Source: Streptomyces sp. TG1A-8
GTDB lineage: Bacteria > Actinomycetota > Actinomycetes > Streptomycetales > Streptomycetaceae
DNA: 64,000 nucleotides
Assembly: GCF_030499535.1 (NCBI RefSeq)
Contig: NZ_JASTLB010000001.1
Span: 744,001-808,000, forward strand
Reading direction: 5' to 3'
The translations under genes were made by a program, and so were the position numbers. This document shows positions 19,276 through 27,992 of this stretch, one piece after another. Numbering within the stretch: position 1 is the stretch's first letter; each line of letters opens with the position of its first letter. Under the pieces are notes generated by a model. The model was not told where the DNA came from, searched no databases, and worked only from the letters and a program-made list of their open reading frames with translations.

Positions 19276-20388
19276 TCAGTACCGGCTGTTCATCGCGGCA
19301 CGCACCTCGGCGAGCGTGGCGTCGGCCACCGCCCGTGCGCGCTCGTTGCCCTCGCGCAGCGTCCGGCGGAGGAAGGCGCGGTCCTGCGCGTACTCGGTGC
19401 GGCGCGTCCGGATCGGTGCCAGGTACTCGTTGACCGACTCGGTCACGGTCTTCTTCAGCGCGGCGGCTCCCGCGGCGCCGATGTCCTCGGCCACCTGCTG
19501 CGGGGTCCGGCCCTGGCAGAGGGCTGCCAGCAGCAGGAGGGAGGAGACCTCGGGACGAGTGGCCGGATCGTAGGTGATGTGCCGCTCGGAGTCGGTCTTG
19601 GCGCCCTTGAGCAGCCGGGCGGTCTCGTCGGCGCCGGCCGCCAGGGCGATGGCGTTGCCCCGGCTCTTGCTCATCTTCGTGCCGTCCGTGCCGAGCAGGA
19701 GCGGTGCGCTCGACAGCAGGGCGTCGGGCTGGGGGAAGACGGCAGTGCCGTTCCCGTAGCGGTCGTTGAAGCGGCGGGCGACGGTCCGGGTGACTTCCAG
19801 GTGGGGAAGCTGGTCCTGGCCGACCGGGACGAGGTTGGCCTTGCAGAAGAGGATGTCGGCGGCCTGGTGAACGGGATAGGTGAACATCAGGCCGCTGACG
19901 GCGGACTGGCGGGAGTGGGCGATCTCGTCCTTGACCGTGGGGTTGCGGTTGAGTTCGGCGACGGAGACGAGGCTGAGGAAGGGCAGCATCAGCTGGTTGA
20001 GCGCGGGGACGGCGCTGTGCGTGAAGACCGTGCTGCGCGCCGGGTCCACGCCGATGGCGAGGTAGTCAAGCACCAGTTCCTCGACGTGCCCGGTCAGGTT
20101 GTCCGCCACGTCCCGGTCGGTCAGGACCTGGTAGTCGGCGATGACCACGAACGTCTCCACCCCGAGGTCCTGCAGGCGTACCCGGTTGTGCAGGGTCCCG
20201 AAGTAGTGCCCCAGGTGCAGGCGGCCGGTGGGGCGGTCGCCCGTCAGGATGCGGAACCGTCCGGGATCCTCGAGGATCTGCTCCTCCAGCACCGCGCTGC
20301 GGGCCTGTGCGGTGGACGTCCCGAGCGTGTCGGCGGAAGGACCTGGGGCGGAGGCGTCGGGGTCCACGGTCTGGGGGGTGGTGTTCAC
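19276..20388 (-). CDS. trpS: tryptophanyl-tRNA synthetase, auxiliary type
   Basis: The 370-residue class I synthetase has the HIGH-like GRLHLGHYFG (about residue 57), the substrate pocket VADYQ/SAVSGLMFTYPVHQAADIL, QDQLPHLE and the KMSKS loop (GTKMSKSRGN). It charges tRNA-Trp. The sequence is of the type represented by the second, indolmycin-resistant synthetase of Streptomyces (TrpS1, SCO3334 in S. coelicolor). The upstream attenuator supports the auxiliary role. GTG 20388 follows GGAG by 6 bases; upstream in-frame codons overlap the attenuator and are not coding. The gene ends at a Tyr codon and TGA near 19276. Confidence 0.93.
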   Translation of the reverse strand: MNTTPQTVDPDASAPGPSADTLGTSTAQARSAVLEEQILEDPGRFRILTGDRPTGRLHLGHYFGTLHNRVRLQDLGVETFVVIADYQVLTDRDVADNLTGHVEELVLDYLAIGVDPARSTVFTHSAVPALNQLMLPFLSLVSVAELNRNPTVKDEIAHSRQSAVSGLMFTYPVHQAADILFCKANLVPVGQDQLPHLEVTRTVARRFNDRYGNGTAVFPQPDALLSSAPLLLGTDGTKMSKSRGNAIALAAGADETARLLKGAKTDSERHITYDPATRPEVSSLLLLAALCQGRTPQQVAEDIGAAGAAALKKTVTESVNEYLAPIRTRRTEYAQDRAFLRRTLREGNERARAVADATLAEVRAAMNSRY

Positions 20389-20452
20389 AGGGTCTCCTGG
20401 TGCGTCGGTCTCGCCGCCAGGATGGCAGAGCCCCGGTCCAGGGGGACGCGAA

Positions 20453-20476
20453 CGGGCCGTCCATCCGAACGGCCCG
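20453..20476 (-). terminator. attenuator terminator (3:4 hairpin) of trpS
   Basis: CGGGCCGT and ACGGCCCG form a perfect 8-bp stem with an 8-base loop, between the leader peptide and trpS. It is followed on the minus strand by TTCG. Its upstream arm (CGGGCCGTTC, in RNA sense) can instead pair with GAGCGGCC of the preceding hairpin, eight pairs with one G-U, giving mutually exclusive structures. Confidence 0.75.
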
Positions 20477-20489
20477 GTCATGCGTGAGA

Positions 20490-20517
20490 GGTGGCCGCTC
20501 CTACGAGGAGCGCCACC
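20490..20517 (-). promoter_or_regulatory. attenuator 1:2 hairpin containing the Trp codons
   Basis: In RNA sense GGTGGCGCTCC pairs with GGAGCGGCCACC (11 pairs, one bulged G, loop TCGTA). The ascending arm contains the two leader Trp codons. A ribosome stalled there would break this hairpin and free the descending arm to pair with the first arm of the terminator. Confidence 0.75.
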
Positions 20518-20542
20518 AGCTCAGGCGGGGGGAAAGCTGCAT
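20501..20542 (-). CDS. trpS leader peptide with tandem Trp codons
   Basis: A 13-residue peptide, MQLSPRLSWWRSS, is encoded just upstream of trpS and ends at TAG within the loop of the attenuator hairpin. Adjacent TGG TGG codons make it a sensor of charged tRNA-Trp. When tryptophanyl-tRNA falls, for example through inhibition of the main synthetase, the stalled ribosome favours read-through into trpS. Ribosome-mediated attenuation was described for the S. coelicolor auxiliary trpS. A -10-like TACGAT (20549-20554) lies only 6 bases before the ATG, so the leader may be translated from a leaderless or near-leaderless RNA. Confidence 0.75.
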   Translation of the reverse strand: MQLSPRLSWWRSS

Positions 20543-20829
20543 GCGCCCATCGTAGCGTCCGCCGCCGTGCCCCCACAGGCATTGCCCGGCCATCCGCCGG
20601 AAGTACCGGGGGCCGGGAGGGCCGGAGGGACCGCCGAGGAGGAGCGGGCGGGTGCGGGCCTGCGGGCGGGTTCACCCGTCCAGGTGCACCGGAGCGGCCG
20701 TCCGTGGCGTGCCGGGGGCTCCGTCGTCCGGCAACGGTGTGAAGTTCGCGGCCGGACGCGAGAGCACGCCGGCGACGGGGCAGGGAACCCCTCCATGCCC
20801 CACGCGAACCCTCTGCGGCAGGTGATCCG

Positions 20830-22041
20830 ATGACCACGGCGACGACCCGGACGCCCCGGACGCCGCCCGCACGCACCGGCGCGGACACGGCCGCGGCGCG
20901 CCCCGTCCCGCCCGCGGCCAGGCCCTCCCTGCCCTCCCTCACCGGCCTGCGCTGGGTGGCGGCGCTGCTGGTGTTCGGCCTGCACGTGAGCAACTTCGGT
21001 TACTTCAAAGGCGGTGCCGGCCGTCTCGTGTCCTGGGGGTTCGGGGCCGGTGCGACGGGCGTCTCGTTCTTCTTCGTGCTGTCCGGCTTCGTACTGACCT
21101 GGTCCGCGCGCCGCCACGACCGCGCACGCGACTTCTGGCGGCGGCGCGTCGCGCGGATCTACCCGGTGCACCTGGTCACCCTGGCCGCGGCGCTCGTCCT
21201 GGCGTACGCGCCGGCCCACCAGGCCAGGCCCGGCCGCTCCCAGGCGCTCGCCAACGTGCTGCTGGTGCACTCCTGGTGGCGGCCCTGGTGGCAGACGCTG
21301 AACCCGGTCAGCTGGTCGCTGGCCTGCGAGGCCTTCTTCTACGCCGCGTTCCCGGCGCTCATCGTGCTGCTGCGGCGGCTCGGTGCCCGCGGCTCCGCGG
21401 CGCTGGGCGGCGTGTCGGTCACGGCGGTGCTGGGCCTCGCCTGGGCGGACGCGCACCACTGGATCGGCCAGTCGCCCTATTCCCTGCCCGCCGCCCGCCT
21501 GCCCGAGTTCGTGCTCGGCGCGGTCGCGGCCCGGCTGGTGCTGCTCGGCCGCTGGCGCGGGCCCGGGCCGGAGGCGTCGCTGGCGGTGGCGGTCATCGGT
21601 TACTTCCTGGTCCCTCAGGTCACGCCCGGGTACCCCGCCACCGTCTGCACCCTGGCCGGGTTCGCCCTGCTCATCCCCGCGGCCGCCCTCGCGGACCTGC
21701 GCGGGCTGCCCTCGCCGTGGCGGGGCCGGCGGCTGGTGCGCCTGGGGGAACTGTCGTTCGCCTTCTACATGGTCCACCTGCTGGTCCTGCGCGCGGCCAC
21801 CGGCCTGCTGGGCACGAAGCCGCACTTCGGCGTCCTGGCCGGACTGGCCGTCACCAGCGCCGTGTTCACCGTGTCCCTCGCCCTGTCCTGGGTGCTGTAC
21901 GAGGCGGTGGAAGTCCCCGCCCGGCGCCTGCTGCTGCGCGGCCGCCGTTCCGACGCGCCCCGGCCGGTCCTGCCGGCTCCGGTCCGGGCGCGACGCGGCG
22001 AGCCCCCGCCCCCGGTGGCGGCACCGGACCGGAGCCGGTGA
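20830..22041 (+). CDS. OafA/YrhL-type membrane acyltransferase
   Basis: The 403-residue protein has about ten membrane helices after a 40-residue Thr/Pro/Ala-rich tail. SLTGLRWVAALLVFGLHVSNFG gives the catalytic His of acyltransferase family 3. Then come SFFFVLSGFVLTWSARR (R-x-x-R nearby in RDFWRRRVARIYPVH) and LNPVSWSLACEAFFYAAFP. Such enzymes move acyl groups across or at the membrane onto sugars, cell-wall polymers or natural products. The acceptor is not evident. ATG 20830 is preceded by GGCAGGTGATC. It is divergent from the trpS leader. Confidence 0.88.
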   Translation: MTTATTRTPRTPPARTGADTAAARPVPPAARPSLPSLTGLRWVAALLVFGLHVSNFGYFKGGAGRLVSWGFGAGATGVSFFFVLSGFVLTWSARRHDRARDFWRRRVARIYPVHLVTLAAALVLAYAPAHQARPGRSQALANVLLVHSWWRPWWQTLNPVSWSLACEAFFYAAFPALIVLLRRLGARGSAALGGVSVTAVLGLAWADAHHWIGQSPYSLPAARLPEFVLGAVAARLVLLGRWRGPGPEASLAVAVIGYFLVPQVTPGYPATVCTLAGFALLIPAAALADLRGLPSPWRGRRLVRLGELSFAFYMVHLLVLRAATGLLGTKPHFGVLAGLAVTSAVFTVSLALSWVLYEAVEVPARRLLLRGRRSDAPRPVLPAPVRARRGEPPPPVAAPDRSR

Positions 22042-22217
22042 CCGCCCCGGCCCCTACCGGGTACCGGGCGCGGGGAGTCGGGGGGCGCACCGGCCGCGGG
22101 CGGTGCCGTGCCGGCCGGCCGGCCGGTGCGGTGCGGTGCGGTGTTCGCAGGAATACCCTGCGCGCGAGCAGGAACCCGTACTCCAGACACAGTCGACAGC
22201 AACGAGAGGTGCAACTC

Positions 22218-22697
22218 ATGTCGCAGGTCGAGGAGTCCGTGCGGGTCGACGTCCCCGTCCGTACCGCCTACAACCAGTGGACGCAGTTCGAGACCTTCCC
22301 GAAGTTCATGGAAGGCGTGGAGCGCATCGAGCAGCGCACCGACACCCTCACGCACTGGGTGACGAACGTGGGCGGAGTACGGCGGGAGTTCGACGCCGCG
22401 ATCACCGAACAGCGCCCCGACGAGCGGGTCGCCTGGACCACCGTCGACGGCGAGGCGAAGCAGGCCGGTGTGGTGACCTTCCACCGCATCGACGACTCCA
22501 CGACGAAGGTCATGCTGCAGCTGGAGTTCGAGCCCGAGGGCGTGGCCGAGACGGTCGGCGACAAGCTGGGCCTCGTCAAGCGGCGGGTCTCCGGCGACCT
22601 CAAGAGGTTCAAGGAGTTCATCGAGCAGCGCGGTGGCCTGGAGACCGGTGCCTGGCGGGGCGAGGTCGGCGGATCGCAGGGCGGTGGGGCGTTCTGA
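22218..22697 (+). CDS. SRPBCC-family protein (polyketide cyclase/lipid-transport-like fold)
   Basis: The 159-residue protein matches the START-like helix-grip fold: SVRVDVPVRTAYNQWTQFETFPKFMEGVERIE, then WVTNVGGVRREFDAAITE and ERVAWTTVDGE, ending with the long C-terminal helix VKRRVSGDLKRFKEFIEQRG. The hydrophobic cavity binds lipid-like or aromatic ligands. This subgroup is common in Streptomyces and has no proven function. A Gly-rich tail (GGSQGGGAF) follows. GAGAGGTG precedes ATG 22218. It is probably monocistronic, ended by the hairpin at 22771. Confidence 0.85.
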   Translation: MSQVEESVRVDVPVRTAYNQWTQFETFPKFMEGVERIEQRTDTLTHWVTNVGGVRREFDAAITEQRPDERVAWTTVDGEAKQAGVVTFHRIDDSTTKVMLQLEFEPEGVAETVGDKLGLVKRRVSGDLKRFKEFIEQRGGLETGAWRGEVGGSQGGGAF

Positions 22698-22770
22698 TCG
22701 GTTCGTACGCGCGGGTGATGGGGAGGACGGCCAGGAGAGGTCGCGCGCATTCGGGGTAGACGCGGGCGAG

Positions 22771-22803
22771 AGCGGCCCGGCGGCAGGCTGCCGCCGGGCC
22801 GCT
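22771..22803 (+). terminator. long perfect hairpin terminator after the SRPBCC gene
   Basis: AGCGGCCCGGCGGCAG and its exact reverse complement flank a single base; allowing a 3-5 base loop, the stem is 14-15 bp. It lies 73 bases after the SRPBCC stop codon and could work in both directions. Confidence 0.75.
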
Positions 22804-23354
22804 GCCGCATGAGGGTACGAAGGAGCTGTGTCGGACGTGCGCGGGGAAGCGGCCGGTGGGCCACCGGCGGGGACGAGGCGTGCCGTGGGCGCCGCGCGCC
22901 GGCCTCCGTCCCCCGGCCGGCCGGCCCGCCTGCGCTCCTCGCCCGCCCCGGCCGACCCGGAGCTGCTGCGGACGACTGGTGCGCGTGACCTCGTGAACGG
23001 CCTCGCGGCCGCCTGGCGCCCCCCGCACCCGGCGGTGCCCCGCGGCCTTCCGGACGCCGTGCGCCGTGCTCCGGTGGAGCGCGGCGCCGGGCCGTGCCCG
23101 GCCGGCCGCGGCCCGACCGCGCCGGCCCCGCCTTTCCCACCCGCCCCGTCCGTTCCGCGTGCCCGGTCCGGCGGCGGTGCGGCACCGGTCCCGCCGGGCC
23201 CGCTCGGGTCCCCTTCGAAGACCCCGCGGTCGGGTGCCGGGACGACCGGAGGGGTTTGTCCGGGCAGGAGCCCGACGACTACTGTTGCCACACGGCAATG
23301 ATCGGCGGAGGACCGGTCGGCTGGCCGCGGCGCCAGGCAGCTGGAAGGGAGAGG
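22804..23354. other. intergenic region before the stressosome module, no convincing gene
   Basis: A plus-strand frame from GTG 22828 (AAGGAG only 2 bases away; GTG 22837 has better spacing) runs to 23301. It encodes only Pro/Arg/Ala/Gly-rich sequence without domain character, so it is not called. The 3' end near 23270-23350 must hold the promoter for the rsb genes; TTGTCC at about 23255 is a weak -35-like element. Confidence 0.4.
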
Positions 23355-24248
23355 ATGCAGGTGTCAGAGCAGGACGCGGCCGAGTCGGCGCCGCAGCTCG
23401 TGGGCGCCTTCCTGAAGCACCGACGGGAGCAGATCGTCCAGCGCTGGGCGGACGCACCGCTGTTCCGAACGGTCTTCACCGTCTCCCGCGACGAAGCGGT
23501 GGAGGCGTGCGGGGCGGTCGTGGACGCCCTCTGCGAAGTGGCGTCCAGCGGGCGCCTGGAGGACATCGGGGCCCCCGGTTTCGAAGCCGTGCGCGACCAG
23601 TTGGGGCGCATGACCGCGGCCCGGGCGCGCACCGGATCGGGCCCGGCCCAGGTCACCGAGGAGGTCGCCGCGCTGCGCGCCCCGGTGCTGGAACTGCTGC
23701 GCGAGGAGTTCCCCGACCCCGCTTCCCCGCGCGCCCGGGAGGGCGTGCTGGCCCTGACGCTGCTCATCGCGACACTGCGCCTGGTGGTGATGGAGACCGC
23801 GCTGCACGCCGGCGAGGACCTGATCGAGCGGCAGCGGCAGCAGCTGCTCGAAGTGGCCACGCCGGTCGTCAAGCTGTGGGAGGGGACCGTGGCCGTCCCG
23901 CTGATCGGCACCCTGGACAGCGTGCGCAGTCAAGTGGTCATGGAGTCCCTGCTGGAGGCGGTCGTCGACCAGCGGGCCCGGTACGCGATCCTGGACATCA
24001 CCGGCGTGCCCACCGTGGACTCGCTCGTCGCCCAGCACCTGATGAAGACCGTGGCCGCCGCCCGGCTGATGGGCGCCGAATGCATCGTCTCCGGTATCCG
24101 CCCGGCGATCGCGCAGACGATCGTGCAGCTCGGCATCGACCTGGGACCGGTGCTCACCCGTGCCTCGCTCGCCGACGCGCTGGCCTACGCGCTCGGCCGG
24201 CAGGGCATCGAGGTCTCCCGCGCGGACGCCGGTGCGGGCGCCCGGTGA
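23355..24248 (+). CDS. RsbR-like stressosome scaffold (STAS domain)
   Basis: The 297-residue protein has a non-haem globin-like sensory half (residues about 10-155, helical) joined by the linker helix LIERQRQQLLEVATPVVKLWEG to a C-terminal STAS domain. WEGTVAVPLIGTLDSVR and LDITGVPTVDSLVAQHLMK are classic RsbR segments carrying the Thr/Ser that the kinase RsbT phosphorylates. RsbR and RsbS assemble the stressosome, which holds RsbT until stress. ATG 23355 has GGAAGGG 6 bases upstream. The gene starts a run of five overlapping genes. Confidence 0.92.
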   Translation: MQVSEQDAAESAPQLVGAFLKHRREQIVQRWADAPLFRTVFTVSRDEAVEACGAVVDALCEVASSGRLEDIGAPGFEAVRDQLGRMTAARARTGSGPAQVTEEVAALRAPVLELLREEFPDPASPRAREGVLALTLLIATLRLVVMETALHAGEDLIERQRQQLLEVATPVVKLWEGTVAVPLIGTLDSVRSQVVMESLLEAVVDQRARYAILDITGVPTVDSLVAQHLMKTVAAARLMGAECIVSGIRPAIAQTIVQLGIDLGPVLTRASLADALAYALGRQGIEVSRADAGAGAR

Positions 24249-24622
24249 ACGGGCCCCTTCCCGGCCGGGCCCAGGTACCGGTGCTCGCCCTGGGCGACGT
24301 CCTGCTCGTCACGCTGCAGGGCGAGCTGCACGACGGCACGGCCGAGCAGCTCCAGCAGGACATCACCAGCCGCATCGCCGCCAGTGGGGCGGCCGGCGTG
24401 GTGATCGACGTCTCCGGCGTGGACGTCGTGGACTCCTTCCTGGGCCGGGTGCTCGCGGAGATCGCCGCCACGGCCGGGCTACTGGCGGCCCGCACGGTGC
24501 TCGCCGGCATGCGGCCGGCCGTGGCCATCACCCTGGTCGAACTGGGGCTCACCCTGCCCGGCCTGGTCACCGCCCTGGACGTGGACCGCGCCATGGAACT
24601 GCTGTCGCGAAGGGGGACGTGA
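24245..24622 (+). CDS. RsbS-like STAS antagonist
   Basis: The 125-residue product is a single STAS domain: VPVLALGDVLLVTLQGELHD, then VVIDVSGVDVVDSFLGRVL, in which the Ser of VDS is the conserved phosphorylation site, and a final helix. It forms the stressosome core with RsbR and binds RsbT when unphosphorylated. Its GTG start overlaps the rsbR stop (GTGA), so it is translationally coupled. Confidence 0.93.
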   Translation: MNGPLPGRAQVPVLALGDVLLVTLQGELHDGTAEQLQQDITSRIAASGAAGVVIDVSGVDVVDSFLGRVLAEIAATAGLLAARTVLAGMRPAVAITLVELGLTLPGLVTALDVDRAMELLSRRGT

Positions 24623-25068
24623 TGCCGGCGTCCGGCCGGATCCCCACGACCAGCCTGCCCATCGGGTCGGACGCGGATCTGGCCTGGGTCCGGCAGCAGG
24701 TGCGGCAGTGCGCCGCCCAGCTCGGGTTCGGCCTGGTGCAACTGACCAAACTGGTCACCGCGGCCAGTGAGCTGGCCCGCAACACCCTGGTGCACGGCGG
24801 CGGCGGCCGGGCGGAGCTCACTCCGCTGAACGACGGCCGCACCCCGGGGCTGAGGATGGCCTTCGTCGACAGCGGCCCGGGCATCCGCGACCTCGACCTG
24901 GCCATGACCGACGGCTACACCACCGGCGGCGGCCTGGGGCTGGGACTGAGCGGGGCGAAGCGGCTCGTGAACGAGTTCTCCGTCGAGACCGAACCCGGCC
25001 GGGGCACCACCGTCACGGCCGTCGCCTGGGTGGCGCACGTGCCCTCCGCCCGTCCGGGGGTGCGATGA
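24622..25068 (+). CDS. RsbT-like serine/threonine kinase (anti-sigma type)
   Basis: The 148-residue GHKL ATPase has the N-box TAASELARNTLVHGGGG, the G1 box VDSGPGI, and the glycine-rich GGGLGLGLSGAKRLV lid. RsbT phosphorylates RsbS and RsbR on stress, leaves the stressosome and activates the phosphatase RsbU. Its ATG overlaps the rsbS stop by one base (TGATG). Length and motif order match RsbT closely. Confidence 0.93.
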   Translation: MPASGRIPTTSLPIGSDADLAWVRQQVRQCAAQLGFGLVQLTKLVTAASELARNTLVHGGGGRAELTPLNDGRTPGLRMAFVDSGPGIRDLDLAMTDGYTTGGGLGLGLSGAKRLVNEFSVETEPGRGTTVTAVAWVAHVPSARPGVR

Positions 25069-26135
25069 GCCGGGTCTGGGAGGTCCCCGTGCACGACTCC
25101 ACGCGGGTGCGGGGCGTCCGCGTGGCGGTCCACGAGGCGAGCGCCCACGCGGGCCTCGGCCGGGAACGCACGGCGGCCGCCGAACTGGTCGCCACCGAGC
25201 TGGCGGCCAATCTGCTCGGGCACGCGGGCGGCGGGCAGCTGGTCGTGAACCTGGTGGGCGCGCCGGACGCCTCCGGCGGGTCCGGCGCGTCGGTGCAGCT
25301 GTACGCGCTCGACCACGGGCCGGGCATCGCCGACGTCGCGGCGGCGATGCGGGACGGCCGGACCACCACCGAGGGGTCCCTGGGCGCGGGTCTGGGCGGT
25401 TGCCGGCGCATCGCCGACGCCTTCGACCTCTTCAGCGCCCCCGGCCGGGGCACGGCGGCGGCGGCCCGGATCGACCCCGCGCCGCCCGCCTCCGGACGGG
25501 GCGCCCCGCCGGCCCCGCCCGTCGGCGGCATCACCCTCGCCCTGGCGCGGGCCGAGCACTGCGGGGACGGCTGGGGCTGGGCACGCTCCGGTGACCTGCT
25601 GACGCTGGTGCTCGCCGACGGCCTCGGCCACGGCCCGAAGGCCGCGCACGCCTCCGCCGTGGCCGTCGCGGAACTGCAGCGGGCCGCCCACCTGCCGCCC
25701 GACGAGGTGCTGCGCGTCCTGCACACCGCGCTGCGGCCCACGCGGGGCGCGGCCGTGGCCGTGGCCCAGGTCGACGGCCGGCGGGAGGAACTGCACTTCG
25801 CCGGTGTCGGCAACATCGGTGCCCGGCTGCGCGCCGGGGACCGCTGGACGGCCCTGATCTCCCACCCGGGCGTCGTCGGGGCCCACTTCCCGGCGCGCGT
25901 CCCGGTTCGACGGGTGCCGTGGGACCGGGACAGCCTGCTCGTCGCGCACAGCGACGGGCTGCCCTCCCGGTGGGAGCCGCCCGGCGACCCCCGACTGCTC
26001 ACCCGCGACCCGGCGGTGGTGGCCGCGGCGGTCCTGCGCGACGCCGGCAGTCCCGCCCGCCCCCTGCGCGACGACACCAGCGTGGCCGTACTGGCCCCCG
26101 ACCGCCGGACCGGCTCCCATGACGACCGCCTCTGA
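25065..26135 (+). CDS. fused anti-sigma ATPase plus RsbX-type PP2C phosphatase
   Basis: The 356-residue protein joins two functions. Residues about 1-140 form a second GHKL ATPase (ELVATELAANLLGHAG N-box, DHGPGIADV G1). Residues about 160-345 form a small PP2C phosphatase like RsbX, with LVLADGLGHGPKAAHAS, AVAVAQVDGR, LVAHSDGLPSRW and DDTSVAVL as metal-Asp motifs. RsbX resets the stressosome by dephosphorylating RsbS and RsbR. Having it fused to an RsbT-like kinase would couple setting and resetting. The ATG overlaps the rsbT stop as ATGA. This fusion occurs in other Streptomyces modules of this type; its biochemistry is inferred. Confidence 0.88.
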   Translation: MSRVWEVPVHDSTRVRGVRVAVHEASAHAGLGRERTAAAELVATELAANLLGHAGGGQLVVNLVGAPDASGGSGASVQLYALDHGPGIADVAAAMRDGRTTTEGSLGAGLGGCRRIADAFDLFSAPGRGTAAAARIDPAPPASGRGAPPAPPVGGITLALARAEHCGDGWGWARSGDLLTLVLADGLGHGPKAAHASAVAVAELQRAAHLPPDEVLRVLHTALRPTRGAAVAVAQVDGRREELHFAGVGNIGARLRAGDRWTALISHPGVVGAHFPARVPVRRVPWDRDSLLVAHSDGLPSRWEPPGDPRLLTRDPAVVAAAVLRDAGSPARPLRDDTSVAVLAPDRRTGSHDDRL

Positions 26136-27840
26136 CATCTGGACCATCGCCTCGGCCGCCGACGCGGCCCGTGCCCGCGCCCGCCTGGCCTGCCTCGCGG
26201 CCGGCAGCGCGGCGGGCGCGGTCGAGCGCGCCCGTTTCCTGACCGAGGTCGGCGCCCGGCTGCGGGAGGGCGTGGAGCGGGGCGGCGCGGACCTCGCCGT
26301 CTCCACCGGTGCGCAGGAGGAACTGCGGGTCACGGTGCGGCAGCCGGGCCGGCCGGGCGCGTGGGAGCGCACGCTGCCCGGCCCCGCGCCCGCCGCGGCG
26401 CCGGACGGCGGGGGCGGCAGGGAAGGCGGGGAGGACGGGGAGGACGGGGAAGGGGCCGCCGCGGAACTCGCCGAGGCGCTGCTGTGCGCCGACGAGGACA
26501 CCGCCGCCGTACTGGCGACCCTCGCCGAGAGGGAGGAACTGGTCCGGTTCCACCGGGAGGAGCTGCACCAGACCAACCAGGGCGTCCTGGCGCTGCACGC
26601 GGAGCTGGAGGCCGCCGCGCTGGCCCAGCGCGAGCTGCTGGAGGCCGAGCGCGCGGCCCGCGCGGAGGCGGAGAACGCCCGCCGCCTGCTGACCTTCCTG
26701 ACGGACGCGAGCGCCACGCTGAACGCCTCCCTCGACCACGAGGACATCCTGCGCAGGCTGCCCGGTCTGCTCGTCCCGGAGTACGCGCACCACGTGGACG
26801 TCTGGCTCGCCGACGACGACCGGACGCCTCCGGGCGACCGGGCGGCCGCCACGGTGACCGCGGTGCGCACCGGGCGCCCGCAGCACGCGGCCGCGCACCC
26901 CGCCGGCCTGCCCGGCGTGGACGACCTGCCGGCCTCCGCCCTGTCCCCCGACCGGCCGCTGCTGTGCGTTCCGCTGGGCGCGCGCACGGTGCAGGGCGTG
27001 CTGACGCTGACCGCACCCGGCGACCGCTTCGACCCGGACACCGCCGTCATGCTGCTGGAACTGGCCCGGCGCGCGGGCATCGCCCTGGACAACGCCCGCC
27101 AGTACGAGCGGCACCGGGACGTCGCCGAGGCCCTGCAGCGCGCACAGCTCACCGACCTGCCCGTCATTCCGGAACTGGCCCTGGCCGCCCGCTACCTGCC
27201 GGCCACGCACGGCCTGAACATCGGCGGCGACTGGTACGACGCCTTCCCGCAGCCCGACGGGAGCGTGCTGACCGTGATAGGGGACGTCACGGGGCACGGG
27301 CTGCGCGCCGCGGTCATCATGGGGCAGCTGCGCACCGCCCTGCGCGCCTACGCCGTCGAGGGCAACGGGCCGGCCGGCATCCTCACCCTGCTGCACCGCA
27401 TGCTCCGGCACCAGCAGCCGGAGCTGTACGCGACGTGCGCCATCGCCCGGTTCACACCCGGTGACCCCACCGTCGTCTGGGCCGCCGCCGGCCATCCGCC
27501 CGCCCTCACCCGCGGCCCCGGGGGCGAGGTGCGGGTGCTGGACGCCAAGCCGGGGATCATGCTGGGCGTTCCGGTGCCCTTCGAGTACGAGGAGCACACC
27601 GTCCGGCTGCCGGCCGGTTCGACGCTCGCGCTGTACACGGACGGGCTGGTGGAGCGCCGGGCCGCGGGGATCGACACGGGCATCGCCCGGCTGGCGCAGG
27701 CACTGGCGGCCCTGAGCGCGGCGGACATGGAGGACCTGGACGCGGCGGCCGAGTCGCTGCTGAAGCCGATGCTGCACGATTCCGAGCACGACGACGACGT
27801 GTGCCTGCTGCTGTGCCGCACGGCACCGGAGGGGGCCTGA
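26119..27840 (+). CDS. RsbU-like SpoIIE/PP2C phosphatase with GAF domain
   Basis: The 573-residue protein starts 17 bases inside the previous gene. An Ala/Arg-rich N-terminal region (1-110) may be a degenerate ATPase or RsbT-binding part. A Glu-rich coiled coil (about 130-190; EELHQTNQGVLALHAELEAA) and a GAF-like domain (about 190-325) lead to the catalytic domain with IGGDWYDAF, IGDVTGHGLRAAV, ALYTDGLVERR and DDDVCLLLC metal-binding acidic motifs. It should dephosphorylate an anti-anti-sigma factor and so free a sigma factor. That partner is not encoded in the window. Confidence 0.9.
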   Translation: MTTASDIWTIASAADAARARARLACLAAGSAAGAVERARFLTEVGARLREGVERGGADLAVSTGAQEELRVTVRQPGRPGAWERTLPGPAPAAAPDGGGGREGGEDGEDGEGAAAELAEALLCADEDTAAVLATLAEREELVRFHREELHQTNQGVLALHAELEAAALAQRELLEAERAARAEAENARRLLTFLTDASATLNASLDHEDILRRLPGLLVPEYAHHVDVWLADDDRTPPGDRAAATVTAVRTGRPQHAAAHPAGLPGVDDLPASALSPDRPLLCVPLGARTVQGVLTLTAPGDRFDPDTAVMLLELARRAGIALDNARQYERHRDVAEALQRAQLTDLPVIPELALAARYLPATHGLNIGGDWYDAFPQPDGSVLTVIGDVTGHGLRAAVIMGQLRTALRAYAVEGNGPAGILTLLHRMLRHQQPELYATCAIARFTPGDPTVVWAAAGHPPALTRGPGGEVRVLDAKPGIMLGVPVPFEYEEHTVRLPAGSTLALYTDGLVERRAAGIDTGIARLAQALAALSAADMEDLDAAAESLLKPMLHDSEHDDDVCLLLCRTAPEGA

Positions 27841-27992
27841 GCCGCACGGCACCCGAAGGGGTCCGGCGGGCCGGCGCGCGCCCACCCGGCGGGCGCCGGC
27901 CCGTCCGCCCGCGGTGCCGTGCGGTCTGCTCGTGGTGCCGCCCGGTCCGCGGACCGCACCGGCCGCGGACCGCACGGGCCGGGGACCGCCGG

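Noticed and set aside
22828..23301. Possible gene before rsbR (GTG start with AAGGAG)
   Set aside because: The Shine-Dalgarno is only 2 bases from the GTG, and the product is low-complexity Pro/Arg/Gly without domain character.
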